In this document: positions 7,724 to 17,180 of the stretch, in pieces | Layout: each line of letters opens with the position of its first letter | Position numbering within the stretch: the first letter of the stretch is position 1 | Assembly (NCBI GenBank): GCA_036343175.1 | Contig: JAZASR010000002.1 | Coordinates: 67,342 to 131,341 of the forward strand | DNA from: JAEEJA01 sp036343175 | Lineage (GTDB): Bacteria > Bacillota > Clostridia > Lachnospirales > Lachnospiraceae | Direction of reading: 5' to 3' | DNA: 64,000 nt | Program-made: the position numbers and the translations under genes | The notes under the pieces: generated by a model | The model's database searches: none | Told to the model about the DNA's origin: nothing | Seen by the model: only the letters and a program-made list of their open reading frames with translations

Positions 7724-8515
7724 TTACAGCCTCTCCTTCATGTCATCACGCTCATACATAAATACCATCTTTATAATGACCTCCTTAAGCTTCTCACTGA
7801 TAGTCACATAGCTTATGTTTGATTCGTATTTGCCCGGATAATTAATAGACTCCCTGGTCCTTATGACACGACCGGTCATGATCCCCCTCTTCTCACCATC
7901 AGACAAATCAGGACTTATCTTTATCATGGTGTTTATTGTCATAGGCTCTTCTGTAAGTATCTTACATCCGCCTGCGCCGATATTTATGATCATAATATTT
8001 GTTATGCCATCATCTTCAGAACGGTTTGAAAAATATCTTGAAACTTTCAGAGTATCGACTTTTTCATCTTCGTCGTCATAATAATATTTTTCTTCAGGAC
8101 CATGGTCCTCTTTATTGTGGTCGTCATTGATAAAGGAAGCGAAAGCCGTGATCATGCATGAATGGCGTTCATGGCTTCGCCTCAATGCGGATGAAAAAGG
8201 AGTCTCAACTCTGAATACGGCAAAACCCGGCATTATCTCCATGAGTTCCATGACGATACAGCGATATGTGATGCCGTCATGAAAAATATCCATCTCATAC
8301 GAAGTATCAGAGCTGACATTAAGATCTGATCCCGCGGATGCTTCAATGATCTCAGGCTGCTGAAGAGAATTATCGCGTTCAAGAGTTACATCAGTTTCAC
8401 CGCTGTCATCGACTGAAGAATCCCTGATCACGTAACGGCCATAATATGTCAGAGACTCATCAGGTTCGATCCTGTAGAGTTCGACACCTGTCCCCTTATC
8501 AAGTATTTTCCCCAT
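7724..8515 (-). CDS. YcgR-type flagellar brake protein (PilZ domain, c-di-GMP receptor)
   Basis: 263 residues from the preferred ATG at 8515 (an upstream ATG at 8521 sits too close to GAAGGG). The N-terminal half resembles the YcgR/PilZN beta-barrel; the C-terminal half is PilZ. The c-di-GMP motif RxxxR is RSHER at about residues 113-117; the second motif is NIGAGG near 178-183, with Gly in place of the usual Ser. An acidic insertion (EEKYYYDDEDEK) separates the two motifs. PilZ proteins of this class bind c-di-GMP and slow the flagellar motor or switch. As last gene of the flagellar unit it probably acts at the FliG/MotA interface, although motA is not in this cluster. Confidence 0.85.
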   Translation of the reverse strand: MGKILDKGTGVELYRIEPDESLTYYGRYVIRDSSVDDSGETDVTLERDNSLQQPEIIEASAGSDLNVSSDTSYEMDIFHDGITYRCIVMELMEIMPGFAVFRVETPFSSALRRSHERHSCMITAFASFINDDHNKEDHGPEEKYYYDDEDEKVDTLKVSRYFSNRSEDDGITNIMIINIGAGGCKILTEEPMTINTMIKISPDLSDGEKRGIMTGRVIRTRESINYPGKYESNISYVTISEKLKEVIIKMVFMYERDDMKERL

Positions 8516-8598
8516 AGACATATGTCCCTTCTATAATAATTCTCCATATTTTCTGTGTTAAGCTGACTTCAAGCAGCCGGCTTTTAAAGGAAACGTCT

Positions 8599-9480
8599 TT
8601 ATTTATTCTTCTGCCTGAACATTCTTATAAAAATATCTCTTACTGACTTGCGCTCATTCTCTGAAAGTTCTGAACCGGACAGCCACCTTGCTGCCATATC
8701 CGATATGAGTCTTGATGAGGATGAGTCAGGATAGCTTATAGTCACAGGCTTCTGACTGATCACCGTACGCTCTATCGTCTTATCATCAGGAAGATATCCA
8801 AGATATTTCAGATCTATATTTAAAAAATTGCCGACTATCACTCTGAAGCGGTCATAAAGATCCCTGCCTGCTTCCTGGTCCTTTACCTTATTAGTGATAA
8901 TATTTACCCGGGTCTTCTCCTTATCAAATGAAGGCGCCCTGTTAAGAGTCTTTAGAAGCGCATAAGCATCTGTAATAGATGTAGGCTCGGGAGTAGTCAC
9001 AAGAAGAACGTCGGGACTGGCAGATACAAGGTCCGTAACAGACTTTGATATGCCTGCTCCTGTATCAATGATAATAACATCAGCAAGGCTGTCAAGCTCA
9101 GAGAGGTGAGCAAAAACATTTGTCACCTGTTCATCAGACAGATTTATCATCTCACGGAGTCCAGAACCGCATGATATAAAGCCGACCCCTTCCGGTCCTT
9201 CTGATATGATATCGGAAAGACTCATGCCGCGAAACATCATATCCGCCAGATTATGCTTGGGTCTTATACCAAGCATTACTTCAATATTTGCAAGTCCAAA
9301 GTCAGCATCGAGTATCAGGACCCTCTTACCCAACCTTGCAAGTGCAATAGCCATGTTTACGGAAAGGCTGGACTTTCCCACTCCGCCCTTGCCGCTTGTT
9401 ACTGTAAGGACTCTTGCAGATGATACGGGAGACTTCTGCCCCTGAACCATGCTTCTTAAATTTTCAGCCTGATCCATCAT
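8599..9480 (-). CDS. flhG: FlhG (FleN/MinD-like) flagellar number regulator
   Basis: 293 residues. Deviant Walker A KGGVGKSS at about 31-38, ILDADFGLANIEVMLG, and an IIDTGAG Walker B-like motif identify a MinD/ParA ATPase of the FlhG/YlxH type. The N-terminal DQAENLRSMV segment matches the FlhG motif that stimulates the FlhF GTPase. It overlaps flhF by 4 bases and uses GGAGGTGG at the end of flhF as its ribosome binding site. Together they set flagellar number and position. Confidence 0.93.
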   Translation of the reverse strand: MMDQAENLRSMVQGQKSPVSSARVLTVTSGKGGVGKSSLSVNMAIALARLGKRVLILDADFGLANIEVMLGIRPKHNLADMMFRGMSLSDIISEGPEGVGFISCGSGLREMINLSDEQVTNVFAHLSELDSLADVIIIDTGAGISKSVTDLVSASPDVLLVTTPEPTSITDAYALLKTLNRAPSFDKEKTRVNIITNKVKDQEAGRDLYDRFRVIVGNFLNIDLKYLGYLPDDKTIERTVISQKPVTISYPDSSSSRLISDMAARWLSGSELSENERKSVRDIFIRMFRQKNK

Positions 9481-10898
9481 GCGCCACCTCCAAGCAAAGA
9501 CTTGGCGATCATCTGATCATCAGTCTTAGATATATCATCCGGAACGTTCTGGCCAAATGTAAGATAAGAAAGAGCCTTGCCGCAAGCCAGCTTAACATTC
9601 AGGATATTGCCATATTGGTCGGTCTCATCCAGTTTTGTAAAAATGATGCTGTAGTCGGTTATTTTTGCATAATCAGCCGCTATCTTAAGCAGATCCTTAT
9701 ACTTTGTAGACGCGCTCATAAGAAGGAATACATCCTTTTCTTCATCAGGGATCTTAGAAAGAAGATCCTTTATATCTGCCATCTGCTTTTCATTCTTATT
9801 GGACCTTCCGGCGGTATCTATAAGGACAACGTCATATTCCTTCAGATCATCCTTAATGCCATTCAGATCCTCAGTATTATAAATAACAAATAAAGGGATA
9901 CTTAAGATATTTGCATATGTGCGGAGCTGTTCAACAGCAGCTATCCTGTATGTATCCGCGGTAACTAAAGCCACCTTCTTCTTCTCTGTAAGCTTAAGTG
10001 TAGAAGCAAGCTTTGCTATCGTCGTTGTCTTTCCGACACCTGTAGGACCTATAAAGAATATATATTTTCTGATATTCTCACCGGATATAACATGAGGTGT
10101 ACCCAGCATAAGAACTATCTTCTGATAGCAGCTTGAAAGCAGGACGTCCAGATGTGCTGTCGGATCATCCTTTTCTCCCCTTACACTGCTGATTATCTGA
10201 TCGGCATTTTCCTCAGTAACTTCATTCTCAATGAGTTTCCCATGTATAAGCTCTATATATCCGCGGAAGAGCTTTTCTTCATCAGAAGCATTGCCATTCT
10301 GTGAAGCTTCTTTAATACGCTTCTTAAGATTTTTCGACTCTTCTTCGACATTAAATGCGGCATTCTGCTGTATAAGATCATTCAGATCATGGAACTTCTT
10401 CTCATATGCCTTTTCCCTGTCAGAGCCAAAGTCCTGAGTACCCTGCACTGATCCCTGTGAAACGGCCTGTGGTATGCCATTTTCAGGATCCTTCCCGGAA
10501 CTTATGAATGTATCGCTGTTTTCAGAATTATTTGCTGAAGCTCCCGGATCCTTTACTTTCTCATCGTCATCATCAAATATTATATCTCCCCTGGCCTTAA
10601 GCATCCTGACCTTGTCTATCTGCTGCTGTGCCTTTGAATCCGGTGCAGGAGGGACTTCAGTCTGCTTTTCGATTGCCTCCTGGATGGCTCTGAAGCCTTC
10701 TTCCTTTTTCTCCTCTTCGGGATCTGTATTCTCGTCTATTGCTGCGGTAAGGACTACGTAAGGCTTGCTGAAGAAGCGTAAAAAACCCTTTTTCCTGACC
10801 TGATCGACCTTCATAACTACTGCCTGAGCGCCAAGATCATCCCTGGCAAGCTTCAGCGCATCCTCCTCTGTCGACGCGCTATATTTCTTTATAACCAT
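9477..10898 (-). CDS. flhF: FlhF, SRP-type GTPase for flagellar placement
   Basis: 473 residues. N-terminal MVIKKYSASTEEDALKLARDDLGAQAV is the typical FlhF start, followed by a long charged B-domain linker (about 85-230). The NG GTPase domain contains G1 GPTGVGKTTT near residue 280, VTADTYRIAAVEQLRTYA, DTAGR and a TKLDE motif. It acts at the pole or membrane site where the basal body is assembled. AGGTGG precedes the ATG. Coupled to flhG by a 4-base overlap. Confidence 0.95.
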   Translation of the reverse strand: MVIKKYSASTEEDALKLARDDLGAQAVVMKVDQVRKKGFLRFFSKPYVVLTAAIDENTDPEEEKKEEGFRAIQEAIEKQTEVPPAPDSKAQQQIDKVRMLKARGDIIFDDDDEKVKDPGASANNSENSDTFISSGKDPENGIPQAVSQGSVQGTQDFGSDREKAYEKKFHDLNDLIQQNAAFNVEEESKNLKKRIKEASQNGNASDEEKLFRGYIELIHGKLIENEVTEENADQIISSVRGEKDDPTAHLDVLLSSCYQKIVLMLGTPHVISGENIRKYIFFIGPTGVGKTTTIAKLASTLKLTEKKKVALVTADTYRIAAVEQLRTYANILSIPLFVIYNTEDLNGIKDDLKEYDVVLIDTAGRSNKNEKQMADIKDLLSKIPDEEKDVFLLMSASTKYKDLLKIAADYAKITDYSIIFTKLDETDQYGNILNVKLACGKALSYLTFGQNVPDDISKTDDQMIAKSLLGGGA

Positions 10899-10955
10899 CT
10901 CTTTCCACCTTCTCTATCTGTAATTTCCGGAAATAATCGTAAACCCTTACAGGAC

Positions 10956-12989
10956 TTATGCAGTAACCATTCCCACACTTTGAAGCTCTACATCTGATTC
11001 TATCTCATTGTAGGATATGACGATCAGGTCCCTGAACTGATCCAGAGTCATTTTCTTAAAATACATTCTTACTATAGGAGACGTAATGATGATAGGGTTC
11101 TTGCCCAGGTCCTCAAGTTTCTGCATCTCTTCTTTAAGAGACGCAAATATATTCTTGGTCTCCTCCGGATCGAGATTTACATATGCACCGGTATCTGTCT
11201 GCTTAACAGAACCCATGATATCCTGCTCGACCTTAGGGTCCAGGGTAACAACACTTGTCATCTCATTATCCGGAAAATATTTATTTGAAATAGCTCTTTT
11301 AAGCCCGGCGCGGACATATTCGGTAAGAACGTCTGTATCTCTTGTGTTCACGGCATTATCTGCCAATGTCTCGAATATTGTAACAAGGTCTCTTATGGAA
11401 ATATCTTCGCGCAGCAGGTTCTGCAGTACCTTCTGTATCTCACCGACGCTTAAGAGCTTAGGAGTCAGCTCGGAAATAAGCGTCTGGTTAGTCTCCTGTA
11501 TATTATTGATAAGATTCTGAACATCCTGACGGGTAAGAAGCTCATCGAGGTGAGACCTGATGACCTCTGTGAGATGTGTGGCAATGATAGATGGAGGATC
11601 GACAACTGTATAACCCAGTGACTCGGCTCTTTCTCTCTGGCTCTCTGTTATCCATGTGGCAGGGAGGTGGAATGACGGCTCAAATGTTGGTATACCGGAA
11701 ATTTCTTCCTCGACATAGCCGGGATTCATAGCCATATAATGATCGAAAAGGATCTCACCCTCAGCTACAGGCACGCCCTTGATCTTAATGACATATTGAT
11801 TGGGATTGAGCTGAATATTATCACGGAGTCTGATCATAGGAACTATGACGCCAAGCTCCAGTACTATCTGACGTCTTATCATAACGACTCTGTCGAGAAG
11901 GTCGCCGCCCTGATTGACATCCGCAAGAGGTATGATGCCATAGCCGAACTCAAGCTCAATAGGATCTACCTGAAGCAGGGATACAACATTCTCCGGCTTT
12001 CTGATCTCCTGGGCAGACTCCTCCTCCGGAGCCGTTTCCTCTTCGACATTCTGCTTCTCCAGTCTGCTTTCCACCACCCTTCCGGTAATAAGGAAGACAG
12101 CTCCATAAAGAAGGCAGATGGCATGGATATATGGTACGAATATGCCAAGGAATACAAGTATCAGACCAACTATGTAAAGGACCTTAGGTATGGAGAAAAG
12201 CTGCTTTACAAGCACGGAACCAAGGTCAGCATCTGCTGATACCTTTGTGACTATGATACCGGTTGAAAGAGATATGAGAAGTGATGGGATCTGTGATACA
12301 AGGCCATCACCGATAGTCAGAATAGTGTATGTCTGAATGGCATCATTAACAGCCATTTTCTGCATGGCAACACCGGAAATGAAACCGCCTATGATATTAA
12401 TGAATGTGATGATAAGACCGGCGGTAGCATCACCTTTTACGAACTTCGTAGCACCATCCATGCTGCCGAAGAATGCTGATTCGTCCTGGATCTTCTTACG
12501 TCTCTTCTTTGCCTGTTCATCTGTGATGGCGCCGGTATTCAGATCGGCATCGATAGCCATCTGTTTGCCGGGCATGGCATCGAGGGTAAAACGTGCAGTT
12601 ACTTCCGCAACTCGCTCAGAACCTTTATTGATGACTATGAACTGAATGATGATAAGTATTATGAATATGATAATACCTACGACAAGATTACCGCCGCCTA
12701 CGAAATTGCCGAATGCCTGAACTGTATTTCCCGCATAGCCATGCAGGAGGATATTACGCGTAGAGCTGACATTCAGGGACATTCTGAACAGGGTAGTTAT
12801 AAGAAGTATCGTAGGAAAAGAAGAAAGGTCAAGCGCTTCGCTGGAGAATATGGATGTAAAGAGGATTATCATGGAGATGGATATATTAAAGATCATGAAT
12901 ATATCCAATACATGAGGGTTTACAGGTATGATGAGAAACATAATAGGGATCATGATATAGAGACCTATATACACGTCTGTCTGTTTCAT
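10956..12989 (-). CDS. flhA: FlhA, flagellar type III export gate
   Basis: About 677 residues from the ATG at 12989, which has AAGG 8 bases upstream (a GTG at 12998 is the alternative). Eight N-terminal membrane helices, the FHIPEP-type cytoplasmic loop (FTLDAMPGKQMAIDADLNTG) and a C-terminal export-substrate domain with GIIPLADVNQGGDLLDRVV are all present. Full family length. It forms the nonameric export gate of the flagellar type III secretion apparatus together with FlhB, FliP, FliQ and FliR. Confidence 0.96.
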   Translation of the reverse strand: MKQTDVYIGLYIMIPIMFLIIPVNPHVLDIFMIFNISISMIILFTSIFSSEALDLSSFPTILLITTLFRMSLNVSSTRNILLHGYAGNTVQAFGNFVGGGNLVVGIIIFIILIIIQFIVINKGSERVAEVTARFTLDAMPGKQMAIDADLNTGAITDEQAKKRRKKIQDESAFFGSMDGATKFVKGDATAGLIITFINIIGGFISGVAMQKMAVNDAIQTYTILTIGDGLVSQIPSLLISLSTGIIVTKVSADADLGSVLVKQLFSIPKVLYIVGLILVFLGIFVPYIHAICLLYGAVFLITGRVVESRLEKQNVEEETAPEEESAQEIRKPENVVSLLQVDPIELEFGYGIIPLADVNQGGDLLDRVVMIRRQIVLELGVIVPMIRLRDNIQLNPNQYVIKIKGVPVAEGEILFDHYMAMNPGYVEEEISGIPTFEPSFHLPATWITESQRERAESLGYTVVDPPSIIATHLTEVIRSHLDELLTRQDVQNLINNIQETNQTLISELTPKLLSVGEIQKVLQNLLREDISIRDLVTIFETLADNAVNTRDTDVLTEYVRAGLKRAISNKYFPDNEMTSVVTLDPKVEQDIMGSVKQTDTGAYVNLDPEETKNIFASLKEEMQKLEDLGKNPIIITSPIVRMYFKKMTLDQFRDLIVISYNEIESDVELQSVGMVTA

Positions 12990-13104
12990 ACCTTTCACCT
13001 TCTTTCTTTTATTAAACCATCATCCGCTGAATTTATACCCTGCGGTATAACAGCCACATATTCTCAACATACAATTATAGTTGAATAAAGCTTCAAGGGC
13101 AAGG

Positions 13105-14235
13105 TCATATCTTTCCCTTGACCTGATATACATAAGCGAGGATCTCTGCTACTGCCTTATAAAGCTCCGGCGGTATCTCACGGCCTATTTCCACGTTATG
13201 ATAGAGCATACGGGCAACAGGCTTATTCTCAACTATCTCCACACCTGATTCCCTGGCCTTTTCCTTTATCTTCTGAGCCAGGTAATCCTCGCCCTTGGCG
13301 GTAACTATCGGGGCATCTGATCTTTCTCTGTCATACTTCAATGCAACAGCTATGTGGGTAGGGTTCGTAATGACCACATCTGCCTCAGGCACTGCATTCA
13401 TCATACGCCTTCGGGAAGCTTCCTGCATTCTCTGCCTCTGCTGTCCCTTGATAACAGGATCTCCTTCAGTATTCTTGTACTCTTCCTTGATCTCCTGCTT
13501 TGACATCTTGAGGTCTTCCTTGTACTTCCATTTCTGGAATATAAAGTCCGCCGCAGCTATGACGCAGAACCATAAAGCGATCCTTAAACCGACACTTACT
13601 ATCATATCTCCGATGAAAGCAAGAGCTTCAGGTATAGTCAGGGCATATATGTGCTCTATCTCAACAAGCTTATCCTTAATATAGCTGTAGATGACTATGC
13701 CGAGTATCAGGACTTTAAGAGTAGACTTTGCAACATCCATCAGCTTCTGCAGGGAGAAGAACCTCTTGAATCCTGACAGGGGGCTGATCTTATTGAGCTT
13801 AGGCTTAAGGGGCTCATAGCTTATGTTTATACGCACCTGCATAAACATAGATATCAAAACCACCAGATATATTACGAGAAGATATGGAGCTGCGATCCTA
13901 AGCACATCCAATATGCCTTCATTAATGAGGTCTGCCGCTCTCTGATAGTTAAAATCGTCATGAATAAAGCTATTGATCGAATTTATGACCTTATGGAACT
14001 CTTCCATAAAGCCGTTTCCGGTAATTCCCACCAGTATCTTCAGCAGAACGAAAAATACAAGTATGGATACAGCCGAAGGCACATCCACACTCTTGGCTAC
14101 ATTACCCTTTTTCTTGGCATCTTCTATCTTCTTGGGAGTGGCAGGCTCAGTCCTCTCACCGCCCATACCTTCCTTGGCGAAGAGCTGAAGATCCATAGGC
14201 ATAAAATAATAATCGCTATGAATCGAATTATTCAT
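13105..14235 (-). CDS. flhB: FlhB, flagellar export switch protein
   Basis: About 376 residues from ATG 14235; a TTG at 14259 gives a slightly longer version. Motifs: MDLQLFAKEG and GGERTEPATPKKIEDAKKKG at the N-terminus, four membrane helices, and the autocleavage site NPTH (VVITNPTHIAVALKYD) at about residue 285. Self-cleavage between Asn and Pro switches export from hook to filament substrates. Located between fliR and flhA as in most clostridia. Confidence 0.95.
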   Translation of the reverse strand: MNNSIHSDYYFMPMDLQLFAKEGMGGERTEPATPKKIEDAKKKGNVAKSVDVPSAVSILVFFVLLKILVGITGNGFMEEFHKVINSINSFIHDDFNYQRAADLINEGILDVLRIAAPYLLVIYLVVLISMFMQVRINISYEPLKPKLNKISPLSGFKRFFSLQKLMDVAKSTLKVLILGIVIYSYIKDKLVEIEHIYALTIPEALAFIGDMIVSVGLRIALWFCVIAAADFIFQKWKYKEDLKMSKQEIKEEYKNTEGDPVIKGQQRQRMQEASRRRMMNAVPEADVVITNPTHIAVALKYDRERSDAPIVTAKGEDYLAQKIKEKARESGVEIVENKPVARMLYHNVEIGREIPPELYKAVAEILAYVYQVKGKI

Positions 14236-14301
14236 GTATACGGATCTGCCACCTTTCAAATCTGATTTTCCATAAGCTGATCGATCAAAGAAGCTTAAAG
14301 C

Positions 14302-15075
14302 TCATCCCCCTGACATAAATGTAATGAACTGATCAGTCAGATCACGCATCTCACTGAACAGGAACTCTGAAAGACCGGTAAGGCTTCCCATCATGACATA
14401 AAAGAGGAAAAGACCTACGAATATCTTCATCTGCATACCTATTACAAACATGTTCATCTGAGGCGCTACCTTGGCAAGGATACCAAGGACTACATTGGTA
14501 AGAAGAGTACATGCAAATATCGGAAGTATGAGCCTGAAGCCTATCAGGAAATAATCAAGCATGTACTGACCATATATCTTATAGATGCTCCCCGTTATAT
14601 GAGCCCCGCCTATAGGAATGAGCTCATAAGATCTTATCAATGTCTTTATCACATAGTAATGCATATCTGTCACGAGGAATGTAAGCGTATATATAGCTGA
14701 AAGCAGTGTCGATGAAATAGTTGTCTGTACCTGCGATACAGGATCCATCTCCATGGCCATGGCAAAGCCTATTTCCATGTCGAGCATATTTCCGGCGAAT
14801 GTAAGTATATACATGCAAAACTGAGTTCCCATTCCTATCAGAAGCCCAGTTATCGCCTCTTTGGCAACGAGCAGTCCGAACCCTAAGACTCCCTGATATT
14901 CAAGCGTATGGACACCATACATATTCAGTGTGATAATAGTTAAAAAAACGGATATTGCAAACTTTACATTCCTTGGCACATTCATATTGCCAAAAACAGG
15001 CACGACTGCTACTATCATGCTTATCCTTACGAGCATGACCAGCATATATTCAAGATATTCCACAGTAAAACTCAT
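14302..15075 (-). CDS. fliR: FliR, flagellar export apparatus protein
   Basis: 257 residues with six or more hydrophobic helices, the family length. FGLLVAKEAITGLLIGMGTQ and GNMLDMEIGFAMAMEMDPVS are conserved FliR segments. It forms the export channel with FliP and FliQ and lies between fliQ and flhB. Confidence 0.94.
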   Translation of the reverse strand: MSFTVEYLEYMLVMLVRISMIVAVVPVFGNMNVPRNVKFAISVFLTIITLNMYGVHTLEYQGVLGFGLLVAKEAITGLLIGMGTQFCMYILTFAGNMLDMEIGFAMAMEMDPVSQVQTTISSTLLSAIYTLTFLVTDMHYYVIKTLIRSYELIPIGGAHITGSIYKIYGQYMLDYFLIGFRLILPIFACTLLTNVVLGILAKVAPQMNMFVIGMQMKIFVGLFLFYVMMGSLTGLSEFLFSEMRDLTDQFITFMSGG

Positions 15076-15157
15076 CTCAAATGATCCTGTCCTTCGCTTA
15101 TTACTTATGCTTCACTAAGGAAGTTTACTTAAAAAACTCATGCAGAATCTGTTTCCG

Positions 15158-15433
15158 CTATCTTACGTTAATATATTGAGGTATTGCAAGCATCAGATTC
15201 TCGAAAAAGCCGACCTGCTCCTTGAGCATCCACGAGCCGGTTATTACAAGCATTACCATAATTGCGATGAACTTGGGAAGAAATGACAATGTCTGCTCCT
15301 GAAGTGAGGTTATGGTCTGGAATAAGGTTATCAAAAGACCGACTATCAGTGAGACCAGAAGCACCGGCGCTGATACTTTGACGATCACCCATACTGTTTC
15401 ACGGGCTATGGCAACAATCGTAGCTTCGTTCAT
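15158..15433 (-). CDS. fliQ: FliQ, flagellar export apparatus protein
   Basis: 91 residues, two membrane helices. APVLLVSLIVGLLITLFQTI and TSLQEQTLSFLPK are the FliQ signatures. AGAAAGGAAG precedes the ATG. Component of the FliP5Q4R1 channel. Confidence 0.95.
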   Translation of the reverse strand: MNEATIVAIARETVWVIVKVSAPVLLVSLIVGLLITLFQTITSLQEQTLSFLPKFIAIMVMLVITGSWMLKEQVGFFENLMLAIPQYINVR

Positions 15434-15512
15434 ATACTTCCTTTCTGTCCATCTTAACAGGACTTTATATCACTGATCAAAATATACAAAAGCAGCATAA
15501 AGGCCTTTATAC

Positions 15513-16445
15513 TCAATTAAAAGAATTGACCAGCTGACCGATCACAAGATTCCAGCCATCAGCAAGCACAAAGAGAAGGAGCTTGAATGGCAGGGAAATA
15601 GTTGTAGGCGGAAGCATCATCATACCCATTGACATAAGTGTTGATGATACTACCATGTCGACGACAATAAACGGCAGATATATTAAAAAGCCTATGATAA
15701 ATGCCGTTCTCAGCTCACTTATCATAAAGGCAGGTATGATCGTTGTTATAGGGATCTCATCAAGAGATTTGTAAGTTCCATCGGAGGATGTTGAATTCTC
15801 TGATGAAGAAGAGCCAAATGCATCTGAGGACGCGCCGCCTTCTTTTCCCATATCACGCATTGATTTTGTCTTAATGTCCATGAACATTTTAAGATCCTTG
15901 TCACGGGTCTGGGCAAGCATAAAAGTCCTGAGCGGCTTTACGCCGGCATCTATTGCTTCTTTCTGCGACAGCTGCCCCGCTTCATACGGCTGGACTGCAG
16001 TAGTATTAATCTCATTGAATACAGGTGACATTACAGCAAATGTTATGAATAATGCAAGAGCAATGATGACCTGATTAGGAGGGGTAGTCTGGGTACCCAG
16101 GGCTGTTCTTAAGAAATGCAGTACCACCACTACCCTTACGAAGGATGTGACCATTATGAGAATAGATGGCGCAAGGGCAAGTATGGTCAGGAGCAGAAGT
16201 ATCTTAAGAGTTGCCTCAAGATTCACAGATCCGAGGTCCGATGTGATATTAAGGTTGAAATTATCATTAGGGTCATTTGCAATATTGAAATCGCCATCAC
16301 CCGTAACATCATTGCCATTGTCGGTAATACGGCTGTTATTGCCGACAGCATAGGAAATAACAGGCGGCTTTGCTGAACAGCAAAGAAATGCAAATGAAAA
16401 AATTAATAAAGATATGCACAGATATCTTTTAAATCTGGAACTCAT
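15513..16445 (-). CDS. fliP: FliP, flagellar export apparatus protein
   Basis: 310 residues, with an N-terminal signal peptide-like segment (about 5-30), a variable extracytoplasmic stretch rich in Asn/Asp, then the conserved core: LVMTSFVRVVVVLHFLRTAL, GTQTTPPNQVIIALALFITF and the C-terminal ADGWNLVIGQLV. A Ser/Gly-rich insertion (GASSDAFGSSSSENSTSSDG) lies before the third helix. Otherwise standard length for Gram-positive FliP. A perfect 14-base palindrome (15497-15510) lies just after its stop. Confidence 0.95.
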   Translation of the reverse strand: MSSRFKRYLCISLLIFSFAFLCCSAKPPVISYAVGNNSRITDNGNDVTGDGDFNIANDPNDNFNLNITSDLGSVNLEATLKILLLLTILALAPSILIMVTSFVRVVVVLHFLRTALGTQTTPPNQVIIALALFITFAVMSPVFNEINTTAVQPYEAGQLSQKEAIDAGVKPLRTFMLAQTRDKDLKMFMDIKTKSMRDMGKEGGASSDAFGSSSSENSTSSDGTYKSLDEIPITTIIPAFMISELRTAFIIGFLIYLPFIVVDMVVSSTLMSMGMMMLPPTTISLPFKLLLFVLADGWNLVIGQLVNSFN

Positions 16446-16491
16446 GTATCCTCTTCCTTATCATATATTTAATACATCACTGAAACTGTTA

Positions 16492-17001
16492 TTATTCCTG
16501 ATCATGGCCGTCATGCTTATTATCATCCTGAATATTATCATCATGCCCATAATATTCAAGCTTATTATCATGCCCATTATAGTTATGCTTATTGTTATCA
16601 TGCCCGTTAAAGTCATGCATATCGTCATCATCCATATGGTCATGAGATCTGTGAAAATACTTTCCCGCTTCCTTCATAAAGGCTTCTTTAAATGTAATAT
16701 TCCCTGCCTCGGAGGCTTTAGGATCCTCAGGAAGAAAAATATCATCAGAAGAGACCTCTGTCAGATACTCTATCCTGTCCTTTGTGGCAGAGAGAAGATA
16801 ATATCTGTTCCCGACCTTTACGATCATAATGTCTCGTCCGGGTCCACAGGACAAAGTCTCTATGACTTTCATATTCCTGCTGTGCGACCTGATAAGTCCG
16901 CTTCCTGCGTACCATTTTGTAACATAGTGGGCAGCAAAAAGTATCGCCACCATAAGGACTAAAAGCCCCAGTAAAGACAATAAGCCGGATGCTGTCGACA
17001 T
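16492..17001 (-). CDS. fliO: FliO with an unusual His/Asp/Asn-rich tail
   Basis: 169 residues from ATG 17001, which has AGGAGA 5 bases upstream. One membrane helix (about 9-32) and the FliO domain (about 38-95) with VIETLSCGPGRDIMIVKVGN and YYLLSATKD are present. From about residue 118 on, the protein is a low-complexity tail with many His, Asp and Asn residues and three GHDN/GHDD words. Tandem copies of a TGGGCATGATAA-like DNA word encode it. FliO is a scaffold for building the FliP/FliR complex; the tail is not part of the family domain and might bind metal, which is inference. Confidence 0.85.
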   Translation of the reverse strand: MSTASGLLSLLGLLVLMVAILFAAHYVTKWYAGSGLIRSHSRNMKVIETLSCGPGRDIMIVKVGNRYYLLSATKDRIEYLTEVSSDDIFLPEDPKASEAGNITFKEAFMKEAGKYFHRSHDHMDDDDMHDFNGHDNNKHNYNGHDNKLEYYGHDDNIQDDNKHDGHDQE

Positions 17002-17065
17002 ATTATCTCCTGCTAATAACAATAACATATCAAAACCCCCGGCTATGATCTGCTTCTTAATAAAT

Positions 17066-17124
17066 AGATCTTTATTATCTGAATATAAATAGATATTTAA
17101 TATCTGAACAGATCTTTATTATCT
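17066..17124. promoter_or_regulatory. Three 15-bp iterons upstream of fliO
   Basis: AGATCTTTATTATCT occurs identically at 17066-17080 and 17110-17124, and a related perfect palindrome AGATATTTAATATCT lies between them at 17091-17105. Starts are 25 and 19 bases apart. Near-palindromic iterons in an intergenic region upstream of a gene are typical of regulator operators. A weak TTGAAG/GATATT promoter match overlaps them on the minus strand. Confidence 0.5.
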
Positions 17125-17127
17125 TCA

Positions 17128-17151
17128 AAAAAGCCTCTTTCGAGGCTTTTT
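17128..17151 (-). terminator. Terminator between fliY and fliO
   Basis: Perfect 10-base stem AAAAAGCCTC / GAGGCTTTTT with a TTTC loop (GAAA on the minus strand), ending in U residues on either strand. It lies about 30 bases after the fliY stop, inside the flagellar cluster. Confidence 0.75.
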
Positions 17152-17180
17152 AAAAAGCATATATGATGCTGATCTTTATA

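Noticed and set aside
11739..12239. 166-codon plus-strand frame
   Set aside because: Lies wholly inside flhA on the opposite strand, with no ribosome binding site or family motif.
15497..15510. Perfect palindrome ATAAAGGCCTTTAT after fliP
   Set aside because: Only a 14-base palindrome in a short gap, without repeats or a promoter; could be chance.
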